A stretch of DNA of 64,000 bases from Pseudonocardia kunmingensis (lineage in GTDB: Bacteria > Actinomycetota > Actinomycetes > Mycobacteriales > Pseudonocardiaceae): assembly GCF_006716445.1 (NCBI RefSeq), contig NZ_VFPA01000002.1, positions 124,001-188,000 on the forward strand. The letters run 5' to 3'. Position numbers and translations under genes: made by a program. How positions within the stretch are numbered: the stretch's first letter is position 1; every line of letters begins with the position of its first letter. Below the pieces are notes generated by a model. The model did not search any database and had not been told where the DNA came from. It saw only the letters and a list, made by a program, of their open reading frames with translations. Below are positions 8,977 through 16,422 of this stretch, in pieces.

Positions 8977-9238
8977 CAGAACGGGAGACTCGCCCGGCCG
9001 GGACGGGAGACTCGCCCGGCCGGGACGGGAGACTCGCCCGGCCGGGACGGGAGACTCGCCCGGCCGGGACGGGAGACTCGCCCGGCCGGGACGGGAGACT
9101 CGCCCGGCCGGGACGGGAGACTCGCCCGGCCGGGACGGGAGACTCGCCCGGCCGGGACGGGAGACTCGCCCGGCCGGGACGGGAGACTCGCCCGGTCAGG
9201 ACGGGAGACTCGCGCTGTCGGGGCGGAGGGACTCGCGC
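8977..9238 (+). repeat. 22-bp tandem repeat array 2 (11 exact units plus a degenerate end)
   Basis: ACGGGAGACTCGC starts at 8981 and recurs every 22 bp through 9201: 11 exact cores, and a twelfth degenerate at about 9223. The linker is almost uniformly CCGGCCGGG, creating the palindrome CCCGGCCGGG between cores; the last units carry CCGGTCAGG and GCTGTCGGG. The core is the reverse complement of array 1, so arrays 1 and 2 are inverted around the LysE gene. It fills the space between the convergent stops at 8925 and 9240. Confidence 0.97.
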
Positions 9239-9239
9239 C

Positions 9240-10145
9240 TCAGTTGTGGGCGCGCAGGGCTGCGCTGAACCACTCGAAGGGCTCCGCCTGCGACGGGGCG
9301 CGGCCCCAGCCGTTCAGGATGCCGAGCAGGTCCCAGTAGCGGTGGACCCGCCGGTCGGTGAAGGTGTCGATCGTGGCGGCCAGCTGGTCGCGGGCTGCGG
9401 CGTCCATGCCGGGGTCGATGATCCGGGCGAGGACGGCCTGACCCTCCGGCGAGTCGGGCGCGGTGCCGTCGGCGACGGCGGTGCCCGCGTGCTCGACGAC
9501 CGGTGACGGGTCGAACTGCGGCTGGTCGCTGCCGGTCTCCGAACCGGCGACGGCCATCTCCCTTGCCCGGGCGCGGAACGCCGGGTCGGAGACGAGCTCG
9601 GCGAGCTCCACCCAGGCCTCCACCTGCTCGGTGGTCGGGTCGTCGGGCAGTTCGGTCGGGAGCGTGCGCATGTTGGCGGCGATGCCCGCTCCGGGGGCGT
9701 CGGGATCGGTACCGGCGAACGTGGCGTCCACGAACTCGTCGATCATCTGCTGGCGCTCGCTGGCGGAGAGCCGGGCGAGGTCGTTCATGAGTGCTGCCTT
9801 CCGTGCGGAGGGAGCGCCCCGGGCGAGCAGCGTGCACACGGCGCGCTGGGTCCGCAGGGCGCGGATCTGGTTGTCGATGGCCTGCACGTGCGAGGCCGCG
9901 ACCTCCTCGACGCTGCGCCTGCGCTCGAGCACGAGGCGGATGTCCTCCAGCCCCATGCCGAGCTCGCGCAGCGTGCGGACGAGGTCGAGCCGGGCGACGG
10001 CGCGGCCGTCGTACCGGCGGTAGTTGCTGACCGACCGGTCCGTCTCGGGCAGGATGCCCTCGTCGGACCAGAACCGGATGGTGCGCACCGGCACGCCCGA
10101 GCGGCGGGCGAGCTGCCCGATGGTCAGCAGGGTCGTTTCGGCCAT
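9240..10145 (-). CDS. MerR-family transcriptional regulator with long C-terminal domain
   Basis: The 301-residue protein starts with a textbook MerR winged helix: LLTIGQLARRSGVPVRTIRFW (residues 6-26), SDEGILPETDRSVSNYRRYD, then a helical dimer region with LRELGMGLEDIRLVLERRR. Most MerR proteins are about 120-150 residues. Here an additional ~190-residue helical C-terminal domain (from about residue 110) probably binds a ligand; it lacks an evident Cys metal site. ATG 10145 is supported by the adjoining MerR-type promoter with a 19-bp spacer, indicating autoregulation. It diverges from a membrane metalloprotease gene, a possible second target. Confidence 0.9.
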   Translation of the reverse strand: MAETTLLTIGQLARRSGVPVRTIRFWSDEGILPETDRSVSNYRRYDGRAVARLDLVRTLRELGMGLEDIRLVLERRRSVEEVAASHVQAIDNQIRALRTQRAVCTLLARGAPSARKAALMNDLARLSASERQQMIDEFVDATFAGTDPDAPGAGIAANMRTLPTELPDDPTTEQVEAWVELAELVSDPAFRARAREMAVAGSETGSDQPQFDPSPVVEHAGTAVADGTAPDSPEGQAVLARIIDPGMDAAARDQLAATIDTFTDRRVHRYWDLLGILNGWGRAPSQAEPFEWFSAALRAHN

Positions 10146-10151
10146 GAGGAG

Positions 10152-10182
10152 ATCCTCGACCCTCCAGCGGCTGGAAGGTCAA
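10152..10182 (-). promoter_or_regulatory. MerR-type promoter with 19-bp spacer and dyad operator
   Basis: On the minus strand TTGACC (10182-10177) and GAGGAT (10157-10152) are separated by 19 bp instead of 17. The spacer holds the dyad TTCCAGC-CGCTGGAG. An over-long spacer with a central dyad is the classic MerR-regulated architecture, in which the activator untwists the DNA. The -10 ends about 6 bp before the MerR ATG, suggesting a leaderless autoregulated transcript. Confidence 0.6.
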
Positions 10183-10216
10183 ACCCGAAATTCGGGAGCG
10201 TGCCAGACTTGCTCGT

Positions 10217-10924
10217 GTGGGGGACGGAGCGTCGGCGTTGCAGCAGGTCGTCGACACGGCCACCCTGCTGCTCGACGAGCGGCCCGCGGTGCTCCTCGCC
10301 GCGGTGCTCGCGCTGCTGGCGGTGCTGTGGTCGGCGTCGTGGCGCTGGACCCGCACCGTCGTGACCATCGCCCACGAAGGGGGCCACGCTCTCGTCGCGG
10401 TACTCGCCGGGCGCGGCCTCACCGGCATCCGGCTGCACGCCGACACCTCGGGCCTGACGGTGTCCACGGGCGCCCGCCGCGGCCCCGGTCTGGTCTTCAC
10501 GTTCCTCGGCGGCTACCCGGCGCCGTCGCTGCTGGGGCTCGGCGGTGCCGCGCTCGTGGCGGCGGACCGGGCCGCGTTGATGCTCTGGATCGCGATCGCC
10601 CTGCTCGTGGCCACGCTCGTGCACGTGCGCAACATCTACGGCGGGTTCGCCGTGCTGGCCACCGGCGCGCTCGTCGGCGCGGTCGCGTGGTGGGGCGAGC
10701 CCCGGCTGCAGGAGGGGTTCGCGGCCGCGCTGTGCTGGTTCCTGCTGTTCGGCGGCGTGCGCGCGGTGCGCGAGCTGCAGCGCAGCCGCCGCTACGCCGG
10801 CGCGTCGGACGCGGACATGCTCGCCGGGCTGACGCGCGTGCCCCGCGGAATGTGGGTACTGCTGTTCGGGTTGCTCGCAGCAGCGGCCGCGATCGTCGCG
10901 GCCTGGGTGTTGCTGTTCACATGA
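10217..10924 (+). CDS. M50-like membrane metalloprotease
   Basis: The 235-residue product has several membrane helices. The second begins with TVVTIAHEGGHALVAVLAG, placing HEGGH (His53, Glu54, His57) in or next to the membrane. HExxH with flanking hydrophobic segments is the zinc site of M50 (S2P/SpoIVFB) intramembrane proteases; M50B-like actinobacterial proteins of about 230 residues are common. A third zinc ligand, expected as a distal Asp, is not clear. GTG 10217 starts just after the MerR promoter region. The following Ddn-like gene begins 8 bp after the stop, implying co-transcription. The substrate is unknown. Confidence 0.72.
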   Translation: MGDGASALQQVVDTATLLLDERPAVLLAAVLALLAVLWSASWRWTRTVVTIAHEGGHALVAVLAGRGLTGIRLHADTSGLTVSTGARRGPGLVFTFLGGYPAPSLLGLGGAALVAADRAALMLWIAIALLVATLVHVRNIYGGFAVLATGALVGAVAWWGEPRLQEGFAAALCWFLLFGGVRAVRELQRSRRYAGASDADMLAGLTRVPRGMWVLLFGLLAAAAAIVAAWVLLFT

Positions 10925-10932
10925 GGAGAACG

Positions 10933-11343
10933 ATGAGCGACTTCAACCAGCAGATCATCGACGAGTTCCGCGCCAACGAGGGCCGTGTCGGCGGTCCCTT
11001 CGAGGGTGCCCCGATGATCCTGGTCCACCACGTCGGCGCGAAGTCCGGGACGGAGCGGGTGACCCCGCTCGTGCACTTCCCCGAGGACGACGGCCGCACG
11101 GTGATCGTGGCCTCCGCCGCGGGCGCCCCGCAGCACCCCGCCTGGTACCACAACATCAAGGCCAACCCGAAGATCGACGTCGAGGTTGGCACCGAGACCT
11201 ACCAGGTGGTCGCGGAGGAGGTCACCGGGGCCGAACGCGACGCGCTCTGGGAGAGCGTGGTCACCCGGTCGCCCGGCTTCCGCGACTACGAGCGCAAGAC
11301 CGACCGCATCATCCCGCTGCTGCGGCTCACCCGCGCGGCCTGA
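10933..11343 (+). CDS. F420-dependent nitroreductase/quinone reductase family (Ddn-like)
   Basis: This 136-residue protein has a split beta-barrel pattern: MILVHHVGAKSGTERVTPLVHF, then HPAWYHNIKANPKIDVEVG, both strongly conserved in deazaflavin (F420)-dependent oxidoreductases of the Ddn family of mycobacteria and related actinomycetes. The family reduces quinones or nitro compounds with F420H2 at the membrane. The ATG at 10933 follows GAGGAGAACG. It sits between the M50-like protease and a GlcG/HbpS-type protein on the same strand with short gaps. F420 use is family knowledge and is consistent with the LLM-class enzyme elsewhere in the window. Confidence 0.88.
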   Translation: MSDFNQQIIDEFRANEGRVGGPFEGAPMILVHHVGAKSGTERVTPLVHFPEDDGRTVIVASAAGAPQHPAWYHNIKANPKIDVEVGTETYQVVAEEVTGAERDALWESVVTRSPGFRDYERKTDRIIPLLRLTRAA

Positions 11344-11357
11344 GGCAGGATCTACCC

Positions 11358-11795
11358 ATGCCCATCACCCTCGACCAGGCCCAGACCATCGTGCGCGCCG
11401 CGCTGGAGCACGGCACCCAGCAGGGGTTCCAACCGCTCACCGTCTCCGTGCTCGACCCGGGCGGGGCGCTCGTCGCGCTCGGCCGCCAGGACGGCTCCGG
11501 CTACCTGCGGCCCGACCTCGCCACCGCGAAGGCCTGGGGCCTGTTGGGCATGGGCATGACCAACCGCGCCCTCGCGGCCCGTGCCGCGGACTCCCCGGAC
11601 ATCTACACCTCGCTCGTCGGCCTGGCCGGCGGCAAGGTCGTCTCGGTGCCCGGCGGCGTGCTCGTCCGCGACGCCGACGGCGTGCTGTTGGGTGCGGTCG
11701 GCATCAGCGGGGACGCGTCGCTGAACGACGAGGCCGCCGCCGTCGCCGGCATCGAGGCGGCCGGGCTCGTGGCGCAGACGGGAGCCGAGGACTGA
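11358..11795 (+). CDS. GlcG/HbpS-family protein
   Basis: The 145-residue product matches the PF03928 pattern: VSVLDPGGALVALGRQDGS, then DLATAKAWGLLGMG, then VVSVPGGVLVRD and GAVGISGDASLNDEAAA. Members include GlcG of glycolate operons and the extracellular haem-binding HbpS of Streptomyces; many bind small ligands or cofactors. No signal peptide is present, so it should be cytoplasmic, unlike HbpS. It starts 14 bp after the Ddn-like gene. Its stop overlaps the probable CTG start of the EamA transporter, which suggests that one transcript covers the genes from 10.2 to 12.7 kb. Confidence 0.85.
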   Translation: MPITLDQAQTIVRAALEHGTQQGFQPLTVSVLDPGGALVALGRQDGSGYLRPDLATAKAWGLLGMGMTNRALAARAADSPDIYTSLVGLAGGKVVSVPGGVLVRDADGVLLGAVGISGDASLNDEAAAVAGIEAAGLVAQTGAED

Positions 11796-12745
11796 GCACC
11801 ACCCTGGACCGGTCCGCCGTCGGTCTCGTCCTCGCGGTCGTCTCGGCGGTGACGTTCGGGCTCTCGGGCCCGTTCGCGAAGGCGCTCACGGACGCCGGCT
11901 GGTCGGCGAGCGGCGCGGTGCTCGTCCGGCTGGGCGGCGCGGCCGCGATCCTCCTGGTGGTCCTGGCGGTCGTCCGGCCCGGCGTGCTGGCCGCGCTCCG
12001 GGCGGACGGGCCCGCGCTGGTGCTCTACGGCGTGCTCGCGACGGCGGGCGTGCAGGTGGCGTTCTTCAACGCGCTGCAGTACCTGCCGGTCACGGTCGCG
12101 CTGCTGCTGGAGTACACCGGTCCGATCCTGGTGATCGCCTGGGTGTGGGTGGTGCGCAGGCAGCCGCCGAGCAGGCGCACGCTGGCGGGCGCGATCGTCG
12201 CGTTGTTCGGCCTGTCGCTCGTGGTGCAGGTCTGGAGTGGCGTCGCGCTGCAGTGGCAGGGCCTGGCGTGGGGGTTCGGCGCGGCGGTCTGCCAGGCCGC
12301 GTTCTTCCTCGTGGCCGACCGCGCCGGCAGCTCCACCCCGCCGCTGGTGCTCGCGGGCGTCGGGATGACGGTCGGCACGGTGGTGGTGGCGCTGCTCGGG
12401 CTCGTCGGGCTGCTCCCGATCGTCATCGACACCGCGGCCACGGGGGTGCTGCTCGCGGGCGTCGACGTCGGCTGGCCCGTCGCGGCCACGCTGCTCGTCG
12501 TGGTCTCGTCGGTGATCGCCTACCTCACGGGCGTGGCCGCGATCGCCCGCATCGGCGCCTCCCGCGGCTCGCTGGTGGCGCTGTTGGAGGTGGTGGCCTC
12601 CGCCGTGGCGTCGTGGCTGCTGCTCAGCCAGGTACCCACGGCCGTGCAGCTGCTCGGCGGGGCGCTGATCCTGGCGGGCGTGGCTCTGACCAGCACGGCC
12701 GCCACCCGTCCCGCCCGCCCCTCCGCGGTGACCGTCGAGACCTGA
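11792..12745 (+). CDS. EamA/DMT-family transporter, probable CTG start
   Basis: The 317-residue protein has ten hydrophobic segments in two EamA repeats (AVGLVLAVVSAVTFGLSGPF..., then WQGLAWGFGAAVCQAAFF...), as in drug/metabolite exporters of the DMT superfamily. The first helix begins about eight residues after a CTG at 11792, which overlaps the preceding stop as CTGA. No ATG, GTG or TTG occurs in frame near the helix, so CTG is the best start, though the family makes the N-terminus easy to mis-set. It ends before a large palindrome shared with the convergent DUF1992 gene. The substrate is unknown. Confidence 0.82.
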   Translation: MSTTLDRSAVGLVLAVVSAVTFGLSGPFAKALTDAGWSASGAVLVRLGGAAAILLVVLAVVRPGVLAALRADGPALVLYGVLATAGVQVAFFNALQYLPVTVALLLEYTGPILVIAWVWVVRRQPPSRRTLAGAIVALFGLSLVVQVWSGVALQWQGLAWGFGAAVCQAAFFLVADRAGSSTPPLVLAGVGMTVGTVVVALLGLVGLLPIVIDTAATGVLLAGVDVGWPVAATLLVVVSSVIAYLTGVAAIARIGASRGSLVALLEVVASAVASWLLLSQVPTAVQLLGGALILAGVALTSTAATRPARPSAVTVET

Positions 12746-12748
12746 GGT

Positions 12749-12790
12749 CGTGAGTGGATACGAGTGCTCCAGCACCCGTATCCACTCACG
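12749..12790. terminator. Bidirectional palindromic terminator-like hairpin
   Basis: CGTGAGTGGATACG (12749-12762) pairs perfectly with 12777-12790, and an inner GTGCT/AGCAC stem with a CC loop continues it after one mismatch. It lies between the convergent stops of the EamA gene (12745) and the DUF1992 gene, whose stop codon falls inside the right arm (12786-12788). There is no T-run, as is common in actinomycetes. Confidence 0.75.
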
Positions 12791-13262
12791 GCCGCCGGAG
12801 GCGGCGCCACCAGGGGGTACGGGGCTGCGGTCGGGCCTCCGCGGCCGCCGGTGCGGGCGGCGGGGCCGGGCGGTGCCGTCGCCAGCCCTCGACGATCGCG
12901 TCGGCGTCGACGAGGCGCACCGGCACCGCCGGCCCGGACGGCGCGCGCAGCCACTCGGCGATCCGGCGGTTCAGCTCGGCCACCGCGCCGCGGACGGCCT
13001 GCTCCGTGGGCAGCTCGCGGACGGTGTCGGGGAGCCGCTCGGCCTCCTTGCGCAGCTGCAGCGGGGTGGGGAGCATCGCCTCGGACGGCACGCCCTCGCG
13101 CGCGATGTAGCTCTTGATCCACCAGTTCTCGTCGTCGGGGCCGTCGAGGCCGGGCAGCGGCTTGCCCTTGCCGGGGAGGTCGGCGAAGTCGCCGCGTTCC
13201 TCGGCCATGCGGATCTGCTTGTCGATCGCGGACTCGTAGCGGGCCCAGTACGCCTCGTTCAT
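12786..13262 (-). CDS. DUF1992 (DnaJ-homologue subfamily C member 28-like) protein
   Basis: The 158-residue protein begins MNEAYWARYESAIDKQIRMA and has the DUF1992 core GDFADLPGKGKPLPGLD followed by DENWWIKSYIAREG and LQLRKEAERL. The domain occurs in bacterial YhdN-type proteins and in eukaryotic DNAJC28, with no established reaction. The C-terminal third is Pro/Ala/Arg-rich and probably disordered. The ATG at 13262 is the natural start because the conserved N-terminal helix follows directly. It is divergent from the cupin gene (60 bp apart), and its 3' end runs into the palindrome at 12749-12790. Confidence 0.88.
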   Translation of the reverse strand: MNEAYWARYESAIDKQIRMAEERGDFADLPGKGKPLPGLDGPDDENWWIKSYIAREGVPSEAMLPTPLQLRKEAERLPDTVRELPTEQAVRGAVAELNRRIAEWLRAPSGPAVPVRLVDADAIVEGWRRHRPAPPPAPAAAEARPQPRTPWWRRLRRP

Positions 13263-13322
13263 CCCGTGCCTCCCCGGCCACCGACGGTACCGCCGGCGTC
13301 GGCGTGGAGGAGGATCCGGCGC

Positions 13323-13682
13323 GTGCCCAGACTGATCGAGACCCCCAGCCGCGTGACGGCCGCGGGCGAGCCGCCCAAGACGATCGACGAGTACGTGGGC
13401 CGGGTGAACACCGGTGACGCGCGGCTGTCGGTGGCCCACATGCGCAGCCCGTCGGGCTGGTCGGAGCCGGGCCAGCGACCGGAGTTCGACGAGTTCACGC
13501 TCGTGCTGAGGGGCGCCCTGCGCGTGGAGCACGAGGAGGGCGAGCTGACGGTCGCCGCGGGCCAGGCCGTGCACACGGCGGCGGGGGAGTGGGTGCGCTA
13601 CAGCTCCCCGGGCGCGGAGGGCGCCGAGTACGTGGCGGTGTGCCTGCCCGCGTTCGCGCTCGACACGGCCCACCGCGACTGA
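13323..13682 (+). CDS. Small cupin-domain protein
   Basis: The 119-residue protein is a single cupin barrel: PEFDEFTLVLRGALRVEHEEGELTVAAGQAVHTAAGEW holds the G(X)5-type turns of both cupin motifs. Most metal-binding His positions of motif 1 are replaced (EFDEFTLV), so it may bind ligand without metal. It starts at GTG 13323. Function is not predictable: small cupins serve as sugar isomerases, dioxygenases or sensors. It is transcribed with the glycosidase-fold protein downstream, 84 bp away. The nearby DUF1992 gene diverges. Confidence 0.75.
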   Translation: MPRLIETPSRVTAAGEPPKTIDEYVGRVNTGDARLSVAHMRSPSGWSEPGQRPEFDEFTLVLRGALRVEHEEGELTVAAGQAVHTAAGEWVRYSSPGAEGAEYVAVCLPAFALDTAHRD

Positions 13683-13766
13683 CGGCGTCATCCGGAAGTA
13701 CCGGGTGCGACGACCGGCGTATGCGATCCCGCCCGGGACCGCCCGCGTCGGCGTTAGGTTCGCGAC

Positions 13767-14735
13767 GTGGACGGCATCGCGGTCAGGGGCGTCTCCTACT
13801 TCACCGACGGCATGGCGCCCGATCGCGTCCGCGCCGACCTGGCCGTGATCCGGGACGACCTGCACTGCAACACCGTGATGCTGATCGGCACGGATCCGCA
13901 GGGCCAGGCCGGGGCGGCCCGGCAGGCGCTGCGCGCCGGGCTCGACGTCCACGTCCGGCCATCGCTGGAGGACGGTCGCCGCGCGGACGTGCTGGCGCAC
14001 CTCGCGACGGTGGCCGCCCTCGCCGAGGAGCTGCGCGCCGAGCACCCGGGGCGCGTCACGCTCCTGGTGGGCAGCGAGTTCTCGTTGACCTCGCGCGGCA
14101 TCGTCCCCGGCCGGTGGGTCTTCCTGCGCCTGCAGGTGATCCTGCGCCTGCGGCGCCTGTTCGACCGGCGGATCACCCGCCGGGTGAACGCGCTGCTGGC
14201 CGACGCCCTCGCCACCGCGCGCCGGGAGTTCGCCGGGCCGGTCACCTACGCCGCCGCGTTCTGGGAGCGCGTCGACTGGTCGGCCTTCGACGTCGTGGGC
14301 GTCAACCTCTACCGCCTCGGCACCGACCACGACGGGTACGAGCGCCGCGTGCGTGCGTTGGTACGCGAGGCGGGCAAGCCGGTGGTCGTCACGGAGTTCG
14401 GGTGCGGCGCCCACGCCGGGGCCGACCGGCGCGGGCCGGGCTCGTTCCTGATCGTGAACTGGTTCGCCTCGCCGCCGCGGGTGCGGGAGGGCCACGTCCG
14501 CGACGAGGGCGTGCAGGCCGCCTACCTCGCGGAGCTCCTCGACCTCTACGCCGAGGCCGGGGTGCACGGCTGCTTCGTCTTCACCTACGTCATGCCCGAC
14601 TTCCCGCACCACGCCGACCCGCGCCAGGACCTGGACATGGCCGGCTTCGGCCTGGTGAAGGTGACACCCGAGGCCCCACGGGGGATCCGGAAGGAGGCGT
14701 TCGCGGAGGTTGCGAGCCGCTACGCCCCCGGCTGA
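13767..14735 (+). CDS. Glycoside-hydrolase-fold (TIM barrel) protein, hypothetical
   Basis: The 322-residue product reads like a TIM-barrel glycosidase. VRPSLEDG and LLVGSEFSLTS occupy the strand 4 position with a Glu, DVVGVNLYR occurs mid-barrel, and KPVVVTEFGCG carries a C-terminal Glu suited to a nucleophile, followed by GCFVFTYVMPDF. There is no signal peptide, so it is probably cytoplasmic. Similar actinobacterial proteins are often labelled abortive infection protein without evidence. Start GTG 13767 is close to the first strand (VRGVSYFTDG). It ends at a 22-bp stem palindrome before the convergent dioxygenase. Confidence 0.65.
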   Translation: MDGIAVRGVSYFTDGMAPDRVRADLAVIRDDLHCNTVMLIGTDPQGQAGAARQALRAGLDVHVRPSLEDGRRADVLAHLATVAALAEELRAEHPGRVTLLVGSEFSLTSRGIVPGRWVFLRLQVILRLRRLFDRRITRRVNALLADALATARREFAGPVTYAAAFWERVDWSAFDVVGVNLYRLGTDHDGYERRVRALVREAGKPVVVTEFGCGAHAGADRRGPGSFLIVNWFASPPRVREGHVRDEGVQAAYLAELLDLYAEAGVHGCFVFTYVMPDFPHHADPRQDLDMAGFGLVKVTPEAPRGIRKEAFAEVASRYAPG

Positions 14736-14736
14736 G

Positions 14737-14789
14737 CTGACGAGCGGCACTCTCGTCGGCTAGGTACCGACGAGAGTGCCGGTCGTCAG
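14737..14789. terminator. Bidirectional hairpin between convergent genes
   Basis: CGGCACTCTCGTCGG (14745-14759) pairs exactly with 14767-14781 around a 7-nt loop. After a single mismatch the stem continues with CTGACGA (14737-14743) and TCGTCAG (14783-14789), giving 22 of 23 possible pairs. It occupies nearly all of the gap between stops at 14735 and 14797. Confidence 0.8.
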
Positions 14790-14796
14790 GGGAGCC

Positions 14797-15600
14797 TCAG
14801 AACGCGTCCACCGTGCGGACCGTCAGCACGTGGAGCTTCCGCTCGCCGCGGTAGGCGTCTCGGCCGTGCAGGAAGCGGTAGTTGTCCAGGACCAGCAGGT
14901 CGCCTGCGTCCATCCGGAAGGCGGCGGCGCAGTCCTGCGCGGTGGCGAGCACGTCCGCGTACTCCTCGAGGAAGGCGAGGTGCTCGTCCCATCGCGGTTC
15001 CCGCGGCACCGGCGCGGCGTAGTCGCTGGCCCGCACGGCCCGGCGCCCGCCGCGCGTGTGCTCCACCATCCGGCGCACGAGCGGGGTGGCCGGCACGCCG
15101 CGGGCCGGGTTCACCCACGAGCCGAAGTAGTCGACGTCGCAGCCGGTGAGGAACGCGTGCAGCTCGGGACGGGCGGTGCGCAGCGCCTCGACGAGCGCGT
15201 AGCCGTCGAGCAGCACCGAGTCGCCGCCCTCGCGGGCCGGCTGGGTGCACAGCATGAGCAGGTAGTCCTCGTCCGGGTGGCGCAGGCGGACCTGCTGACC
15301 GTGGACGTCCACGACCACGTTCGCGCCGTCGCTGTGGATGCCCAGGCGCGGCGCGTCGACGCCGTGCTGGGCGCGGATGCCGAACAGCTCGCGCAACCGG
15401 GCGCCGAGCAGCCGCGCCGCGGTGACGACCAGCTCCTCGGGATCGTCGCCGCTGCCCGGGACGATCACCGCCCCGTCGCGCTCGAGCACGGCGCGTGCGG
15501 CCCCCGCCTCGGCCCGCGCCGGCACGATGCCCAGATCACCGACCAGCTCCTTCAGCTCCGGTCGCACCGTCCCGCTGCGCCGTCCGTCGCTCCCGGCCAC
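14797..15600 (-). CDS. TauD/TfdA-type Fe(II)/2-oxoglutarate dioxygenase
   Basis: The 267-residue protein has the facial-triad arrangement of the clavaminate synthase/TauD group: HSD in RLGIHSDGANVV supplies His and Asp, and the distal LHGRDAYRGERKLHVLTVR supplies the second His and the 2-oxoglutarate Arg. LLVLDNYRFLHGRD is a typical strand before the distal His. Substrates range from taurine to amino acids and phosphonates. It is the last gene of a minus-strand operon with an ABC-type binding protein and two permeases, starting 36 bp after the second permease, so it likely acts on the imported ligand. Confidence 0.85.
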   Translation of the reverse strand: MAGSDGRRSGTVRPELKELVGDLGIVPARAEAGAARAVLERDGAVIVPGSGDDPEELVVTAARLLGARLRELFGIRAQHGVDAPRLGIHSDGANVVVDVHGQQVRLRHPDEDYLLMLCTQPAREGGDSVLLDGYALVEALRTARPELHAFLTGCDVDYFGSWVNPARGVPATPLVRRMVEHTRGGRRAVRASDYAAPVPREPRWDEHLAFLEEYADVLATAQDCAAAFRMDAGDLLVLDNYRFLHGRDAYRGERKLHVLTVRTVDAF

Positions 15601-15636
15601 GCCACCTCCTGGCTGTCGCAGATGTGTGGCAGCAGC

Positions 15637-16422
15637 CTACGCCGCCCAGCGCCGCTCCAGGCTGCGGCCGAGCAGGACGACCACCAGCGCGACGCCGACG
15701 ATCGCCGCGGCCGGGACGAGCACCAGCCCCGGGCGCAGGAACAGGTACGGGCGTGCCTCGTTCAGCATCGCGCCCCACTCGGGCGTCGGGGGCTGCGGTC
15801 CGAGACCCAGGAACGACAGGCCGGCCACCGCGAGCAGCGTGTGGGCGAAGCGCATGCAGGCGTGCGCGGTGAGCGGGCGGATCGCGTTGGGCAGGACGTG
15901 GCGCGCGAGGATGCGCCCGTCGGTCGCGCCGATCGCGAACGCGCCCTGCACGTACTCCGCGCCCGCCTCCCGCACGGCGAGGCCCATCGCGAGGCGCGCG
16001 AACGGCGTCCACCCGGTGACCAGCACCGCGAGCAGCAGTGTCGTGACGCCGGGGCGCAGCACCGTGGCGAGCACCAGGCCGACCACGAGCGACGGCACGG
16101 CTACCAGCACGTCGACGACCCGGCCGAGCACCTGTGCGGCTGCCCCACCGCGGTAGCCGGCAACGAGCCCGGCGGTCGTGCCGAGCACGGCGCAGACGGC
16201 CACCGCGAGGACGGTGAACCCGACCGAGATGCGGGTGCCGGCGGCGAGGCGCGCGAGCACGTCGCGGCCGAGGTGGTCGGTGCCGAGGGGATGGGTGGGC
16301 GAGGGCGGGGCGAACCGGTGGGCGAGGTCGTTGCCGAGTGCGTCGAGCGGCAGCAGCGCGGCCACGAGCAGCAGCGCGCCGACGCCGGCAGCGACCGCGA
16401 CCAGCGGCGGGACGCGCCTCAC
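15637..16422 (-). CDS. Peptide/nickel-type ABC permease (DppC/NikC-like)
   Basis: The 261-residue product shows the DppC layout: an N-terminal helix, then HPLGTDHLGRDVLARLAAGTRIS (HPLGTDxxGRD is the hallmark), several helices, and the EAA-like loop EAGAEYVQGAFAIGATDGRILARHVLPN. GTG 16422 overlaps the stop of the partner permease by 4 bp. These proteins form the membrane channel of oligopeptide, nickel or opine-metallophore importers. The C-terminal AMLNEARPYLFLRPGLVLVPAAAI is also typical. No cognate ATPase gene is present in the operon. Confidence 0.92.
   Translation of the reverse strand: MRRVPPLVAVAAGVGALLLVAALLPLDALGNDLAHRFAPPSPTHPLGTDHLGRDVLARLAAGTRISVGFTVLAVAVCAVLGTTAGLVAGYRGGAAAQVLGRVVDVLVAVPSLVVGLVLATVLRPGVTTLLLAVLVTGWTPFARLAMGLAVREAGAEYVQGAFAIGATDGRILARHVLPNAIRPLTAHACMRFAHTLLAVAGLSFLGLGPQPPTPEWGAMLNEARPYLFLRPGLVLVPAAAIVGVALVVVLLGRSLERRWAA

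Noticed and set aside
13767..14735. Abortive-infection phage defence gene
   Set aside because: The sequence reads as a glycosidase-like TIM barrel; the Abi label used for relatives has no support in the sequence or neighbours.
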